Positions 33,308 through 42,475 of a DNA stretch of 64,000 bases are shown here, in pieces (positions within the stretch are counted from its first letter, which is position 1; each line of letters begins with the position of its first letter). The notes beneath the pieces are model-generated. The model saw only the letters and a program-made list of their open reading frames with translations. It searched no databases and had not been told where the DNA came from. The translations under genes were made by a program, and so were the position numbers. Source of the DNA: an uncultured bacterium (GTDB lineage: Bacteria > Bacillota > Clostridia > Oscillospirales > Oscillospiraceae). The DNA is taken from positions 1 through 64,000 of the forward strand of contig CAMCCC010000001.1 of assembly GCA_945873205.1 (NCBI GenBank). The letters run 5' to 3'.

Positions 33308-34126
33308 ATGGAAATCGAAGAAAAGATCAACGCCGCTGCGGCTTACCTGCTGGAACACACCACCCAGCGGCCCACCATCGGTCTGGTGCTGGGCAGCGGG
33401 CTGGGTGACTTTGCCGACACGCTGACGGATGCGGTGCGGATTCCTTTTTCCCAGATCCCCAATTTCCCGGTCCCCACGGCTCCGGGCCATGCGGGCGCGC
33501 TGGTATTTGGAAAGAAGCAAGGCAAGGACGTGGTGGTGCTTCAGGGCCGCATCCACTTCTATGAGGGGCTGCCCCAGCGGGAGATCACGCTGCCGGTCCG
33601 GGTTCTGGCCGCCATCGGCGTCAAACAGCTGATCCTGACCAACGCGGCAGGCGGCGTAAACATGGCCTATCACCCGGGAGACCTGATGCTGATTGCAGAC
33701 CACATCAACTATTCCTTCTCCAACCCCCTGATCGGCCCCAATCTGGAGGGCTTTGGCCCCCGCTTCCCGGACGCCAGCGACATTTATACGGCCCAGCTGC
33801 GTACCGCCATCAAGAGCGCGGCCGCTGAGGCGGGGATTCCTTTGCAGGAGGGCGTATACATGATGTTCTCCGGGCCCAGCTATGAGACCCCTGCCGAGAT
33901 TCGCATGGCCCGGGTCCTGGGGGCGGACGCGGTGGGGATGTCCACGGTCCCGGAGGCGCTGGTGGCTGCCCATTGCGGGCTGCAGGTGGTGGGCATTTCC
34001 TGCATCACCAACATGGCCGCCGGGGTATTGCCCCGGAAGCTGGTGCATGAAGAAGTCATGGAAACCGCCGCCCGGGTACACGATACCTTCCAGCAGCTGC
34101 TGGAGCTGGTGCTTGCCGTAATTTGA
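33308..34126 (+). CDS. Purine nucleoside phosphorylase I
   Basis: 272 residues, trimeric-type PNP. It splits inosine and guanosine with phosphate for purine salvage. Visible are the phosphate site GLVLGSGLGDFAD, HAGALVFGK, the GRIHFYEG loop, TNAAGGVN, GPSYETPAEIRM, the ribose/base contacts in VGMSTVPEALVAAHCG, and CITNMAAG. AAAAGGAGAT precedes the ATG. It stands alone between its own promoter and terminator. Confidence 0.94.
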   Translation: MEIEEKINAAAAYLLEHTTQRPTIGLVLGSGLGDFADTLTDAVRIPFSQIPNFPVPTAPGHAGALVFGKKQGKDVVVLQGRIHFYEGLPQREITLPVRVLAAIGVKQLILTNAAGGVNMAYHPGDLMLIADHINYSFSNPLIGPNLEGFGPRFPDASDIYTAQLRTAIKSAAAEAGIPLQEGVYMMFSGPSYETPAEIRMARVLGADAVGMSTVPEALVAAHCGLQVVGISCITNMAAGVLPRKLVHEEVMETAARVHDTFQQLLELVLAVI

Positions 34127-34150
34127 GAAAACGTTCCGAAGCTCCGCTGC

Positions 34151-34217
34151 GGGGCACATCCGCTGCTTTCATCCGGCGTCAGAAGGATGAATTTGCAGGT
34201 GGATGTGCCCCTGTTTT
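34151..34217 (+). terminator. Terminator after purine nucleoside phosphorylase
   Basis: A long hairpin with outer stem GGGGCACATCC / GGATGTGCCCC (34151-34161 with 34201-34211), inner CATCC/GGATG pairing, and TTTTT at 34213-34217. Confidence 0.85.
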
Positions 34218-34392
34218 TGGGGCTTGTCAGAGGCCGGTACACAGGTTTATCAGTTCTTGGCGGTTTTGCACAAAAAAACCTTGATAAATACAGTCATTCG
34301 TGCTACATTGATTTTGTACGGTTTTTGACAAATAATGACATATTATACAGTGTAAAGAATGATATACCGCATACCGCGAGAGAGGCTGCCAT
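34218..34392 (+). promoter_or_regulatory. AT-rich leader upstream of the pilus locus
   Basis: No gene is seen. GC content falls clearly here. TTGACA lies at 34327-34332 and several TATAAT-like hexamers lie 34343-34375, but none is 16-18 bases from it, so the exact promoter cannot be fixed. An alternative sigma factor or a regulator-assisted promoter is possible. Confidence 0.4.
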
Positions 34393-34653
34393 ATGACAGA
34401 TAAGGAATTGCGAGGGCTGAGCCGGCGCGATCTGTTGGAGCTGCTTGTTGCCAAGGAGAAGGAGAACCAGCAGCTGCGCCAGGAGTTGGAGCAGGCCCGG
34501 GCAGAACTGAATAAAAGACAAATCGACGTTGCCAAAACCGGGACCATGGCGGAGGCGGCGCTGCTGCTCAACGGAATATTTGACGCGGCTGACCGGGCGG
34601 CCCGGCAGTACCTGGAGAATATCAAGCTCCGGGCGGAAGGGACAAGTAAATGA
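34393..34653 (+). CDS. Small coiled-coil protein at the head of the pilus locus
   Basis: 86 residues, soluble, no signal peptide. The first half is a charged coiled coil (ELLVAKEKENQQLRQELEQA) and the second half an amphipathic helix (EAALLLNGIFDAADRAARQY). No catalytic motif. It overlaps the signal peptidase gene by four bases (ATGA), so the two are translated together. Similar small coiled-coil genes sit beside signal peptidases in surface-protein loci of Clostridia; a chaperone or targeting role for the large cargo protein is plausible but unproven. No strong ribosome-binding site; GAGAGAGG is near. Confidence 0.7.
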   Translation: MTDKELRGLSRRDLLELLVAKEKENQQLRQELEQARAELNKRQIDVAKTGTMAEAALLLNGIFDAADRAARQYLENIKLRAEGTSK

Positions 34654-35243
34654 GAAAAGAGAAACGCAGCCAGCCCCAGCAGCCGCCAACCCTGGAGCAG
34701 CTCACCGCAGAGCTGGCGCGGGAGAACTATAAGAGGCGCTTTGGCCGCGTGCTGCGCAGCACCCTGTTTACACTGGTGGTTGTGGCGGCGATGGCGGTGC
34801 TGGTGGCCACCATCTGGATGCCGGTGCTGCAGATCTACGGCTCCTCCATGACCCCGACCCTGAACGAAGGGGAGATCGTGGTTTCCGTGAAGGGCTCGGA
34901 CTTTGAACCGGGGGATCTGGTGGCATTTTATCTGGGCAACAAAATTCTGGTCAAGCGCTGTATTGCGGGGCCGGGACAATGGGTGGATATCGATGAAAAC
35001 GGCGACGTCTCTGTGGATGGGCAGCTCCTGGATGAGCCCTATCTGAAAGAGAAGGCCCTGGGGGAGTGCGACCAAAGCTTTCCCTATCAGGTGCCGGAGA
35101 GCCGTTATTTCTGCATGGGAGATCACCGGGCTACGTCGGTGGATTCCCGCCATTCTGCTGTGGGCTGTGTGGCGGAGGAACAGATCGTGGGAAAGATCGT
35201 GTTCCGGGTCTGGCCGCTGAGCGGATTTGGTACATTGCGATAG
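34650..35243 (+). CDS. lepB: Signal peptidase I of the pilus locus
   Basis: 197 residues. One N-terminal membrane helix (about 38-60) leads into the S26 protease domain. The catalytic serine is in YGSSMTPTL, the catalytic lysine in ILVKRCIAGPG, and box E reads GDHRATSVDSRH. It cleaves signal peptides during secretion. Its position between the coiled-coil gene and the 1868-residue surface protein suggests it serves the pilus proteins. It starts within the preceding stop codon region. Confidence 0.92.
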   Translation: MRKEKRSQPQQPPTLEQLTAELARENYKRRFGRVLRSTLFTLVVVAAMAVLVATIWMPVLQIYGSSMTPTLNEGEIVVSVKGSDFEPGDLVAFYLGNKILVKRCIAGPGQWVDIDENGDVSVDGQLLDEPYLKEKALGECDQSFPYQVPESRYFCMGDHRATSVDSRHSAVGCVAEEQIVGKIVFRVWPLSGFGTLR

Positions 35244-35261
35244 AAAGGCAGGAAGTTCTGC

Positions 35262-38200
35262 ATGAATCAAAGTACAGGGAAATATTCCGTGCTGAAAAAG
35301 AGACGAACGCGCAGGCGCCGGATCGTGACCGGCCTGGCCTGCGTGGTGGTGTTCTGCACGGTATATGCGCTGATCCTCCCTGCCATTACCCTGGAGAAGT
35401 CCGGGTGCGAAATCCCGGAGCACGTCCATACCCAGGCGTGCTATTCCCAGGTGCTGTCGATGGAAAAGACGGTGCCGGTCTGTGATGCGCAGACGCTGGG
35501 TCTCCATCAGCACGACGGCAGCTGCTATGACGGCGAAGGGAATCTGGTCTGCGGCTATGCGGATTTTGTTGTGCACCAGCACGACGCCTCCTGCTATGAC
35601 GCAGACGGAAACTTCTGGTGCCCCCTGCCGGAGATCGGGGTTCACCAGCATACCGCCAGCTGCTACACGCAGGGTGCGGAAGTACATACCCATACGGAGG
35701 ATTGCTATACCGTGGAGCGGGGCGAGCTGCTGTGCCCAGAGCATGTGCATACCGAGGCGTGCTACACGGAAAGCACCGTCCTTGCCTGCACCGAGGAGCA
35801 TGAACACGAGGAGGGCTGCTATGAGACGCGGCGGGAGCTGTGCTGCGGCATCGACAGCGACCATCAGCACACCGACGCATGCTATGAGCCGATAAAGACG
35901 CTGATCTGCGATCTGCCCACGGAGCCGGCAGAGGAGGACAGGGAGCCGGTGCTGATCTGCGGAATGCCGGAGATCATCCTCCATGAGCATACGGCAGACT
36001 GCTTTGACGCAAACGGCAGGCCTGTCTGTGGGATGCTTCAGGTCCTGGCCCATCAGCACAGTGCAGAGTGCTTCAACACCGTGGAGCAGCCGGCGGACAC
36101 CGAGACGCTGAAGTGCACCAATACGGAGGAGAACCACATCCACACCGCCCTGTGCTACGGCACCTGGGAGCTGACCTGCGGTCTGGAGGAACATACCCAC
36201 ACGGAGGAATGCAGCACTGCGGAAGAAACAGAAGCGACAGAAGAAACGGAAGAAACGACCGAACCGGAGGAAGAGATGTCCGGCATGGAGATCGATCCCA
36301 GCCTGCCGGTTATGGGCACTGCCTACGCTTCTGGCGCCAAAACACGCGCTTATTCGGTGATGACTCTGAATGCGGATTCGTCCGATACAACGGAAACAAC
36401 CGCTCCGCTGGATGTGAAAAACTATGTCACAACAGCAACGCTTTATTACCGCACCGATGAAAACGCAGCGTGGACCAATGTAGAAGGCGCGACGGGTATT
36501 CCCGGCGACGCGGATTTCAAGCTGGTGATCAGCTATGGCAATGTCCCTATCGAAACCCTTCTGGCGGCAGACGGGAAGATGACCTATACCCTTCCTGCGC
36601 TGTTTCGCAACGCTACGGCCAACGGCAAAATCACCAGCGGCAGCGCCGAGGTGGGCACCATCACGGTGGTGGGCGGCACGGTCACCCTTGCCTTTGATAC
36701 CACATGGCTGGCACAGCAACAGACGGAGACGAATACCGTCATCGGCGGCGATTTCTATGTGGAGGCAGAAGTTGACCTGTCGCAGGTCGACCAAGATGGA
36801 ACCGGTGAAATTGTCATTGGCACGACAACGATCAAGATTGATTTTGAGGGTGACATTGTCGCCAAGTACGGAAATGTGGATCTGAGCAAAACCGTATCCG
36901 CCATCTCGGAGGAGACAGACGGCGATTATCTGACCTACACCCTGACCGTTACGGCCGGTGCGGACGGCTGTCCGGATGTCAAGGTGGTGGATGCCTTTGC
37001 GGATACCCAGTACATCGAGGAATATATGGGCGTGACGGGAGTGTCTACCGCCACCAATGATGCGGATGGCCCCACGGAAACCGGAGGTACCGGAAACGTA
37101 TACATTGGCGCGGCACCCACGGAGGAAAATCCCATCCCGGATCCCGCAGGTGAAAATCCGACGAAACCCAGCACGCTGGTCTGGGTCATCGGCAATATGG
37201 GAGTCAATGAAACCAGAACCTTGACATACCGTGTCAAGCTGAAGGATGCATACACCGGCGTCACGACAAAGGGAAATCTTCAGAACACGGCGGTTGTTTA
37301 CTCCAAAACCTACCAGCGGGACAGTGATACTGTCACCTTTACGCCCAAAGCCGAAGCTACCATGAGCAAAGTGGCCTCGACGTTCACCCCCGGCGAAAAC
37401 GGCGGCGGAACCATTACTTACACCATCTGGGTACAGGCAAACGCCCAGAACAGTTATGTCCTGGACAACGTGAAAATTGTCGATGCGCTGGATGGTTCTA
37501 TTCAAAATATGAATCCGACCCCGTCTGCTATCCGCCAATATCTGTCCTACGATGAAAACTCGTTCCACCTGTATCAGGGCGGCTCCAACGGCCAGAACGG
37601 AAGCAGTGGCTTAACGGAAATTCAGGAGGTCACCGGACCGACCTTTACAGATACGGACAATGACGGCAAGAAGAACGACAGCTTCACCTACTATGTGGGT
37701 CCTCTGGCTCCCAATGAAAGCAAGACCCTGACCTACACGGTGAATGTGGAGCCCGGTGTGTTCATGGCAGCGGGAAACGAAGATGTCCGGATCAACAACC
37801 GCGCCCGGATGTTTACCGACGACAAGCGCACAGACGGAAACCAGCCCCTGAACGCCTACAACTGTTTTAAGACTCTTGACCGTAAGGCTTGGAGCCGAAA
37901 GCTGGTGGGCGAAAAACAGAAAACGGAAACCACCGTGGACATGAGCGGCAGCGTTTATGACGCCACCGGCAGTTCCATTGACAATCCCGGCAGCTTCACT
38001 GTGCCTGCCGGCAGCTACAAGTATCAGGTGGTGGCCAATGAGGCCGGAGATTGGGATCTGTCCTCTGCCTCTCTCAGTGATACCCTAAGCGGCGGGTATA
38101 TGCAATTTGTGGGCTATGTCCAGGTGGACGCCTATACCATCAGCAGCAATGCACCCGGTTCCGGCCTGGATGATGCAGATGCCGTTGCCAATCTGAGCGC

Positions 38201-40868
38201 CCGCACGCCCGATCAAACCGTCTGGGTGAAAGTTGACGGGAAAACCACCTTCAGCTTCACACCTGCGCAGATTGGATTGAATGGAACGCAAGCCTATCTT
38301 TTGACCTACTACGCGCAGCCCGCGAATACCGATGGTATTACGCAGGTGGTGGTAAGCAACAGCTTCTACCTGACCGGCACAGTGGGAATCGGCAATTATA
38401 CATATGTGCTCACCGGAATTGGCGTGGAGGCCTCTGTCGTCGTGGAGGGCGACAACAGCTTCGCTGCGGAAAAGCAGAGCTGGTACTACGAAGAACCCCA
38501 GGTGACTAGCGGAGATTTTGTCAATGGCGCACTGTACTGGGTTATTAAGGTGGATGGAAAGGTTCTGCCTTCAGGCACTGCCATTAAGGATGTCACGAAT
38601 GCGGCCGGCGGGTCGGCTCACTATATTCGGGGTACCTCCTTTGTGGGCGTATATACGGGCAATTTGGGAACGAACTCTCTCGCGGATTATGCGGATTTTG
38701 CCGCACTGACAAGCAGTAATCAGCTGACAGCCCTGGACAGCGGCAGTTATTCCATTGTAATAGACAACAATTCTCTGACGCTGACCCTGAACACAGAGAT
38801 TCTCTTGGCACAGGATGATTCCCTTTATCTGATTGTCAAGACCGAGCCGAGTCAACTGCCCGCCAATAAACGAGACGCCTTTACCTACAACAATAAGCTG
38901 CAAAGCTCCTCTGACGGCACCAACTGGGTGGACCACAATGTGGCCAGCAAGACCCTGTACGGCAGCGAAAATATCTTTAAGGAACTGGGGCGTGTCTTTA
39001 CCTATTCCGGTTCCGGCGACTCCATCACGGACATCCAGAACGGCACCAATCAGAACATCAACACAGGTTCGCTGGACGGAGCGGGTACCTATGTGGCCTG
39101 GCAGATTCACGTGAACTATGAAGGCAGCCTGTCCGGGCGGTACCGTGTGGTCGAGCAGATCCCGAATGGGATGGAGGTAACCTATGTCCGCATATGGTGG
39201 CTGGGAAATAAAGCAAATCAGCAGAGTCCCAAACCCACCTTTGTGAAACTCACGCAGGAGGAGATTGCCGCCCTGGGCGGCGGCTGGACGGAGTACGCAA
39301 AGACCTTGCCCAGCAACAACGCGGGAAGCCAGACGAATTACTATTACACCAACGGTCAGCAGGTGATCTGGGATATTGACAACCTGGTAGCCGGCGGCGG
39401 AACCCGGGACGATTATGCCGTGGAGATACAGATCGTCTGTAAGGTAACGGATCCTGACGTTCTTCTGGGCGGCGCAAGCAGGGAGTTCAACAATGTGGTC
39501 AGCCTGCAAAATTCCGAAGGAACGACCATCGGCAATGACAGCAACGGTGTGACAATTGGAAAACAAAGCCTGTCGAAAACCGGCACCTATAACCCCGAAA
39601 CCAATGGCGGCCGGTATCCCTTTAAGATCACGCTGAATGAGTTGGGCGAGGATCTGGTCAGCGGGTCGGATACCATCACCCTGGTGGACGAGCTGAGCAA
39701 CACCCTGATTCTGGACACCTCCTCTATCCAGGTAGTGAACACCAAGACAGGTGAGACGGTCGCTGGCTGGACCGCTTCCGTGGAGGGACAGACGCTGAAA
39801 ATTGTTTTGCCGGACAACCTGCCCCTGACGGTTACTTATGAAGCAACAGTCAACGCCGCGCCCGGGCAGACCATCTCCATCTCCAACAACGCCCATTGGG
39901 AAGGCTATACCACGCCCAGCGGCGGCAGCGTGGAAGATCATAATTTCAAATATGCCACCGGCGGTACCGTGGGTGCGGACACTTCTCCCAGCGTAACAGT
40001 CAAAAAACTGGATCAATACAATACCAGCGCAGCCCTGCGCGGTGCGGAGTTTAAACTCGTGGAGGTAACCTACACAGACGATGGTACGTTTACCGAAACA
40101 ACGGGCGGCCTTTCCCTGACCGGTACTACCGGCGATGACGGAACCCTGACCTTCGGTAAGGACAGCGGGCAGACCATGAAGTACAATACTGTCTTCCGGC
40201 TGACCGAAACAAGGGCTCCAGATGGCTATGTGCTGGATGCCGCGCCCCACTACTTCGCTGTGGCAAAGCAGCAGGAGGACGGGAATTATCCCACCTTCCC
40301 GGATGGTGTGACCGTCTGGTACCAAAGCGCGAATTACACCTATCAGGCCTACAACCACAAGGGCGAAGCCACGGTGGAAAAGAAGTTCCTGGACGGCGGC
40401 GGTAACGCTCTGGCAAAAATTGACGGCACCTACCGTTTCGGAATCTATGCCGAAGAAAATCCCACCGGCAATCCGCTGCAAACGGTGAGCATCACATATG
40501 CGAACAACACGGTCACACCGGAGGTCGGCACGGCAAAGTTCACAAACCTGACCCTTGGCAGCACCTATTACATCTACGAGCTGGATGATTCTGGTCAGCC
40601 AATTTCGGACAATGCGCTGGCCACGGTGAACGGCAGCAGCTTCATTGTCACTTACACCAACGGTCCGGCGATAACAGTTCCCAACAATGGAAGCAGCCCC
40701 GACACCGTCACCGTAACCAACCGGGTCTGCTACCCCGAACTGCCCAAAACCGGCGGAGCCGGTACCGCACTGTATACCATAGGAGGTCTGCTGCTGATGG
40801 CAGCGGCAGGATTCTTCCTGTTGTATAACCATACCAAACGCAGAAGGGAGGATGCTCCATCTTCCTGA
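35262..40868 (+). CDS. Giant LPKTG surface protein with twelve HxHxxxC repeats (probable pilus tip adhesin)
   Basis: 1868 residues. Basic N-terminus (LKKRRTRRRR) and one hydrophobic segment ending ALILPAITLE. Residues 54-318 hold twelve HxHxxxC units, most followed by a second Cys, then an acidic Thr/Glu linker. About 1200 residues of beta-sandwich, DUF11/isopeptide-like modules follow, many starting with a lysine-bearing strand (VDLSKTVS, ATMSKVAS, KQSLSKTG). A SpaA-like domain near 1578 has an E-box (TETRAPDGY), a Cna B-like domain comes next, and LPKTG (1827-1831), a membrane helix and a basic tail end the protein. Likely anchored or incorporated by the sortases downstream. GGCAGGAAG is upstream. 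Confidence 0.9.
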   Translation: MNQSTGKYSVLKKRRTRRRRIVTGLACVVVFCTVYALILPAITLEKSGCEIPEHVHTQACYSQVLSMEKTVPVCDAQTLGLHQHDGSCYDGEGNLVCGYADFVVHQHDASCYDADGNFWCPLPEIGVHQHTASCYTQGAEVHTHTEDCYTVERGELLCPEHVHTEACYTESTVLACTEEHEHEEGCYETRRELCCGIDSDHQHTDACYEPIKTLICDLPTEPAEEDREPVLICGMPEIILHEHTADCFDANGRPVCGMLQVLAHQHSAECFNTVEQPADTETLKCTNTEENHIHTALCYGTWELTCGLEEHTHTEECSTAEETEATEETEETTEPEEEMSGMEIDPSLPVMGTAYASGAKTRAYSVMTLNADSSDTTETTAPLDVKNYVTTATLYYRTDENAAWTNVEGATGIPGDADFKLVISYGNVPIETLLAADGKMTYTLPALFRNATANGKITSGSAEVGTITVVGGTVTLAFDTTWLAQQQTETNTVIGGDFYVEAEVDLSQVDQDGTGEIVIGTTTIKIDFEGDIVAKYGNVDLSKTVSAISEETDGDYLTYTLTVTAGADGCPDVKVVDAFADTQYIEEYMGVTGVSTATNDADGPTETGGTGNVYIGAAPTEENPIPDPAGENPTKPSTLVWVIGNMGVNETRTLTYRVKLKDAYTGVTTKGNLQNTAVVYSKTYQRDSDTVTFTPKAEATMSKVASTFTPGENGGGTITYTIWVQANAQNSYVLDNVKIVDALDGSIQNMNPTPSAIRQYLSYDENSFHLYQGGSNGQNGSSGLTEIQEVTGPTFTDTDNDGKKNDSFTYYVGPLAPNESKTLTYTVNVEPGVFMAAGNEDVRINNRARMFTDDKRTDGNQPLNAYNCFKTLDRKAWSRKLVGEKQKTETTVDMSGSVYDATGSSIDNPGSFTVPAGSYKYQVVANEAGDWDLSSASLSDTLSGGYMQFVGYVQVDAYTISSNAPGSGLDDADAVANLSARTPDQTVWVKVDGKTTFSFTPAQIGLNGTQAYLLTYYAQPANTDGITQVVVSNSFYLTGTVGIGNYTYVLTGIGVEASVVVEGDNSFAAEKQSWYYEEPQVTSGDFVNGALYWVIKVDGKVLPSGTAIKDVTNAAGGSAHYIRGTSFVGVYTGNLGTNSLADYADFAALTSSNQLTALDSGSYSIVIDNNSLTLTLNTEILLAQDDSLYLIVKTEPSQLPANKRDAFTYNNKLQSSSDGTNWVDHNVASKTLYGSENIFKELGRVFTYSGSGDSITDIQNGTNQNINTGSLDGAGTYVAWQIHVNYEGSLSGRYRVVEQIPNGMEVTYVRIWWLGNKANQQSPKPTFVKLTQEEIAALGGGWTEYAKTLPSNNAGSQTNYYYTNGQQVIWDIDNLVAGGGTRDDYAVEIQIVCKVTDPDVLLGGASREFNNVVSLQNSEGTTIGNDSNGVTIGKQSLSKTGTYNPETNGGRYPFKITLNELGEDLVSGSDTITLVDELSNTLILDTSSIQVVNTKTGETVAGWTASVEGQTLKIVLPDNLPLTVTYEATVNAAPGQTISISNNAHWEGYTTPSGGSVEDHNFKYATGGTVGADTSPSVTVKKLDQYNTSAALRGAEFKLVEVTYTDDGTFTETTGGLSLTGTTGDDGTLTFGKDSGQTMKYNTVFRLTETRAPDGYVLDAAPHYFAVAKQQEDGNYPTFPDGVTVWYQSANYTYQAYNHKGEATVEKKFLDGGGNALAKIDGTYRFGIYAEENPTGNPLQTVSITYANNTVTPEVGTAKFTNLTLGSTYYIYELDDSGQPISDNALATVNGSSFIVTYTNGPAITVPNNGSSPDTVTVTNRVCYPELPKTGGAGTALYTIGGLLLMAAAGFFLLYNHTKRRREDAPSS
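35421..36216 (+). repeat. Coding repeat array: twelve HxHxxxC units
   Basis: In-frame protein repeat, each unit 18-40 residues. Unit cores are EHVHTQAC, LHQHDGSC, VHQHDASC, VHQHTASC, VHTHTEDC, EHVHTEAC, EHEHEEGC, DHQHTDAC, LHEHTADC, AHQHSAEC, NHIHTALC and EHTHTEEC. Eleven of the twelve have Tyr or Phe after the Cys, and most have a further Cys 8-20 residues on (for example LVCG, FWCP, LLCP, LICD, LTCG). DNA-level identity between units is low, so the array is old. Confidence 0.92.
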
Positions 40869-40936
40869 CGCGCAAAATAATCCGCAATTCCAAGCGACCC
40901 CTTTTTGAAAAAGATACATTTGAAAGGATGAACGCA

Positions 40937-42376
40937 ATGAAACACGCAAGAAAACTCGCCAGCCTTCTGCTGGCCCTGGTCATGGTTTTCGCCCTGGCCA
41001 CCACCGCGTTTGCCGCTGGCAATGGCACAATCACCGTGAAGAACACGGTTAAGGATGCTGACTATACCATCTACCGCCTTTTCGACCTGGAAAGCTACGC
41101 TGGCAGTGGAGAAAATGATGCCCACTCTTACAAGGTTGCTGACAAATGGACTAATTACTTTGCTGATGGCGCAGAGGGCCGGAACTACTTCGATGTAGAC
41201 GGGAACGGCTATGTGACTGCAAAAGCGAACGCAAACCTTGTTGAATTCACACAGAAGGCTCTGACTTACGCTACGAACAACACCATCGCAAACGACGGCA
41301 CCACGAAGGGTACTGGCGAGGACATTCAATTCACAGGTCTGGATCTGGGCTATTATCTGGTGGATTCCTCTGTTGGCGCACTGTGCGCCCTGACTACCAC
41401 CGACCCCAATGGCGAGGTCATCGAAAAGAACGCCAACCCCACTCTGGACAAGGATGTCAAGGAAGACTCCACTGGCACATGGGGCGACAAGAACGATGCT
41501 GAAATCGGTGAAGACGTGGAGTTCAAGGCGACAATCACTGTCCAGGGCTTTGCCAAGGACTACGTCATGCATGATAAGATGGACGATGGCCTGACCTACA
41601 AGGAAGTCACCAGTGTGACTTTGAATGGCAATATCGTTACCGCATCTGGCAATTATGAAGTCGTGACCTCTACCACCGATCAGTGCACTTTTGAGGTGAA
41701 ATTCAGTGAGACATTCTGCGCCAGCCTCAAGAGCGGCGACGTAATTGTTGTTTACTACAAGGCTACTCTGAATGATAACGCTGTCGTCAAGGAACCCGAA
41801 AACAATAATGCTCACCTGGAGTATAAGGACAACAACGGCAAAACCCACAATACCGAGAAAAGCAACACTAAGACCTATACTTGGGAACTGCCCGTTCTGA
41901 AGTATGCCAACGGCAATACCGCCAATGTCCTGGCTGGAGCCAAGTTCTCCCTTTACACTGATGAAGCCTGCACTATTGCTGTCAAGTTCCATGAGGTGAA
42001 GGCGGAAGGCAAAACCACCGTTTACAGAGTCGAGCCTAACGGTACAGTTACCGAGATTACCACGGATAACACCGGTAAATTCAGAATTGAAGGCCTGGAT
42101 GCTGGTACATACTACCTGAAGGAAACCGAGGCCCCTGTTGGTTATAATAAGCTGAATACTGTTGTCACGGTTACTATTGATCATAGCGGCAAGATCAACG
42201 CTACTACAGAAAAACCCGAGGGCGCAACACAGATCGAAGTGGAGAATAAAGCCGGCACCGAGCTGCCCTCCACCGGCGGCATGGGCACCACCCTCTTCTA
42301 TGTGCTGGGTTCCGTGCTGGTTGTGGGCGCGGTGGTGCTGCTGGTCACCAGAAAGCGCATGAGCAATAAGGGCTGA
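40937..42376 (+). CDS. LPSTG major pilin (isopeptide-forming fimbrial subunit)
   Basis: 479 residues. Signal peptide with the hydrophobic stretch LASLLLALVMVFALATTAFA. Two or three Ig-like domains follow. NPTLDKDVKED offers a candidate pilin lysine for sortase cross-linking, and E-box YLKETEAPVGY marks the SpaA-type C-terminal domain (about 325-440). The sorting signal is LPSTG (443-447), a membrane helix and a basic tail. GAAAGGA supports the ATG at 40937 over that at 40928. GC is near 60% at both ends but about 47% in the middle. Located between the tip protein and the sortase, as in three-gene pilus operons. Confidence 0.92.
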   Translation: MKHARKLASLLLALVMVFALATTAFAAGNGTITVKNTVKDADYTIYRLFDLESYAGSGENDAHSYKVADKWTNYFADGAEGRNYFDVDGNGYVTAKANANLVEFTQKALTYATNNTIANDGTTKGTGEDIQFTGLDLGYYLVDSSVGALCALTTTDPNGEVIEKNANPTLDKDVKEDSTGTWGDKNDAEIGEDVEFKATITVQGFAKDYVMHDKMDDGLTYKEVTSVTLNGNIVTASGNYEVVTSTTDQCTFEVKFSETFCASLKSGDVIVVYYKATLNDNAVVKEPENNNAHLEYKDNNGKTHNTEKSNTKTYTWELPVLKYANGNTANVLAGAKFSLYTDEACTIAVKFHEVKAEGKTTVYRVEPNGTVTEITTDNTGKFRIEGLDAGTYYLKETEAPVGYNKLNTVVTVTIDHSGKINATTEKPEGATQIEVENKAGTELPSTGGMGTTLFYVLGSVLVVGAVVLLVTRKRMSNKG

Positions 42377-42425
42377 TTTCACAGCCTGTCCCCGCAAAGT
42401 CAAAAAGCAAATCCCGCTGTGAGCG

Positions 42426-42450
42426 CCGGGGGAGGGGAGACTCCCCCCGG
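42426..42450 (+). promoter_or_regulatory. GC-rich intercistronic hairpin between pilin and sortase
   Basis: CCGGGGGAG pairs with CTCCCCCCGG (one bulge). There is no T-run, so it is not a standard terminator; it may protect the pilin mRNA 3' end or lower downstream expression. It lies in the 99-base gap before the sortase. Confidence 0.55.
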
Positions 42451-42475
42451 CCCGCAGCGGCAAGGAGAACCCAAT

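Noticed and set aside
35421-36216. Multihaem cytochrome (CxxCH) motifs
   Set aside because: The repeats are HxHxxxC with single Cys spacing; no CxxCH is present, so covalent haem attachment is not supported.
34227-40949. Very long minus-strand frames opposite the signal peptidase and the giant surface protein
   Set aside because: The plus-strand proteins have signal segments, active sites and an LPXTG signal; the antisense products show no domain.
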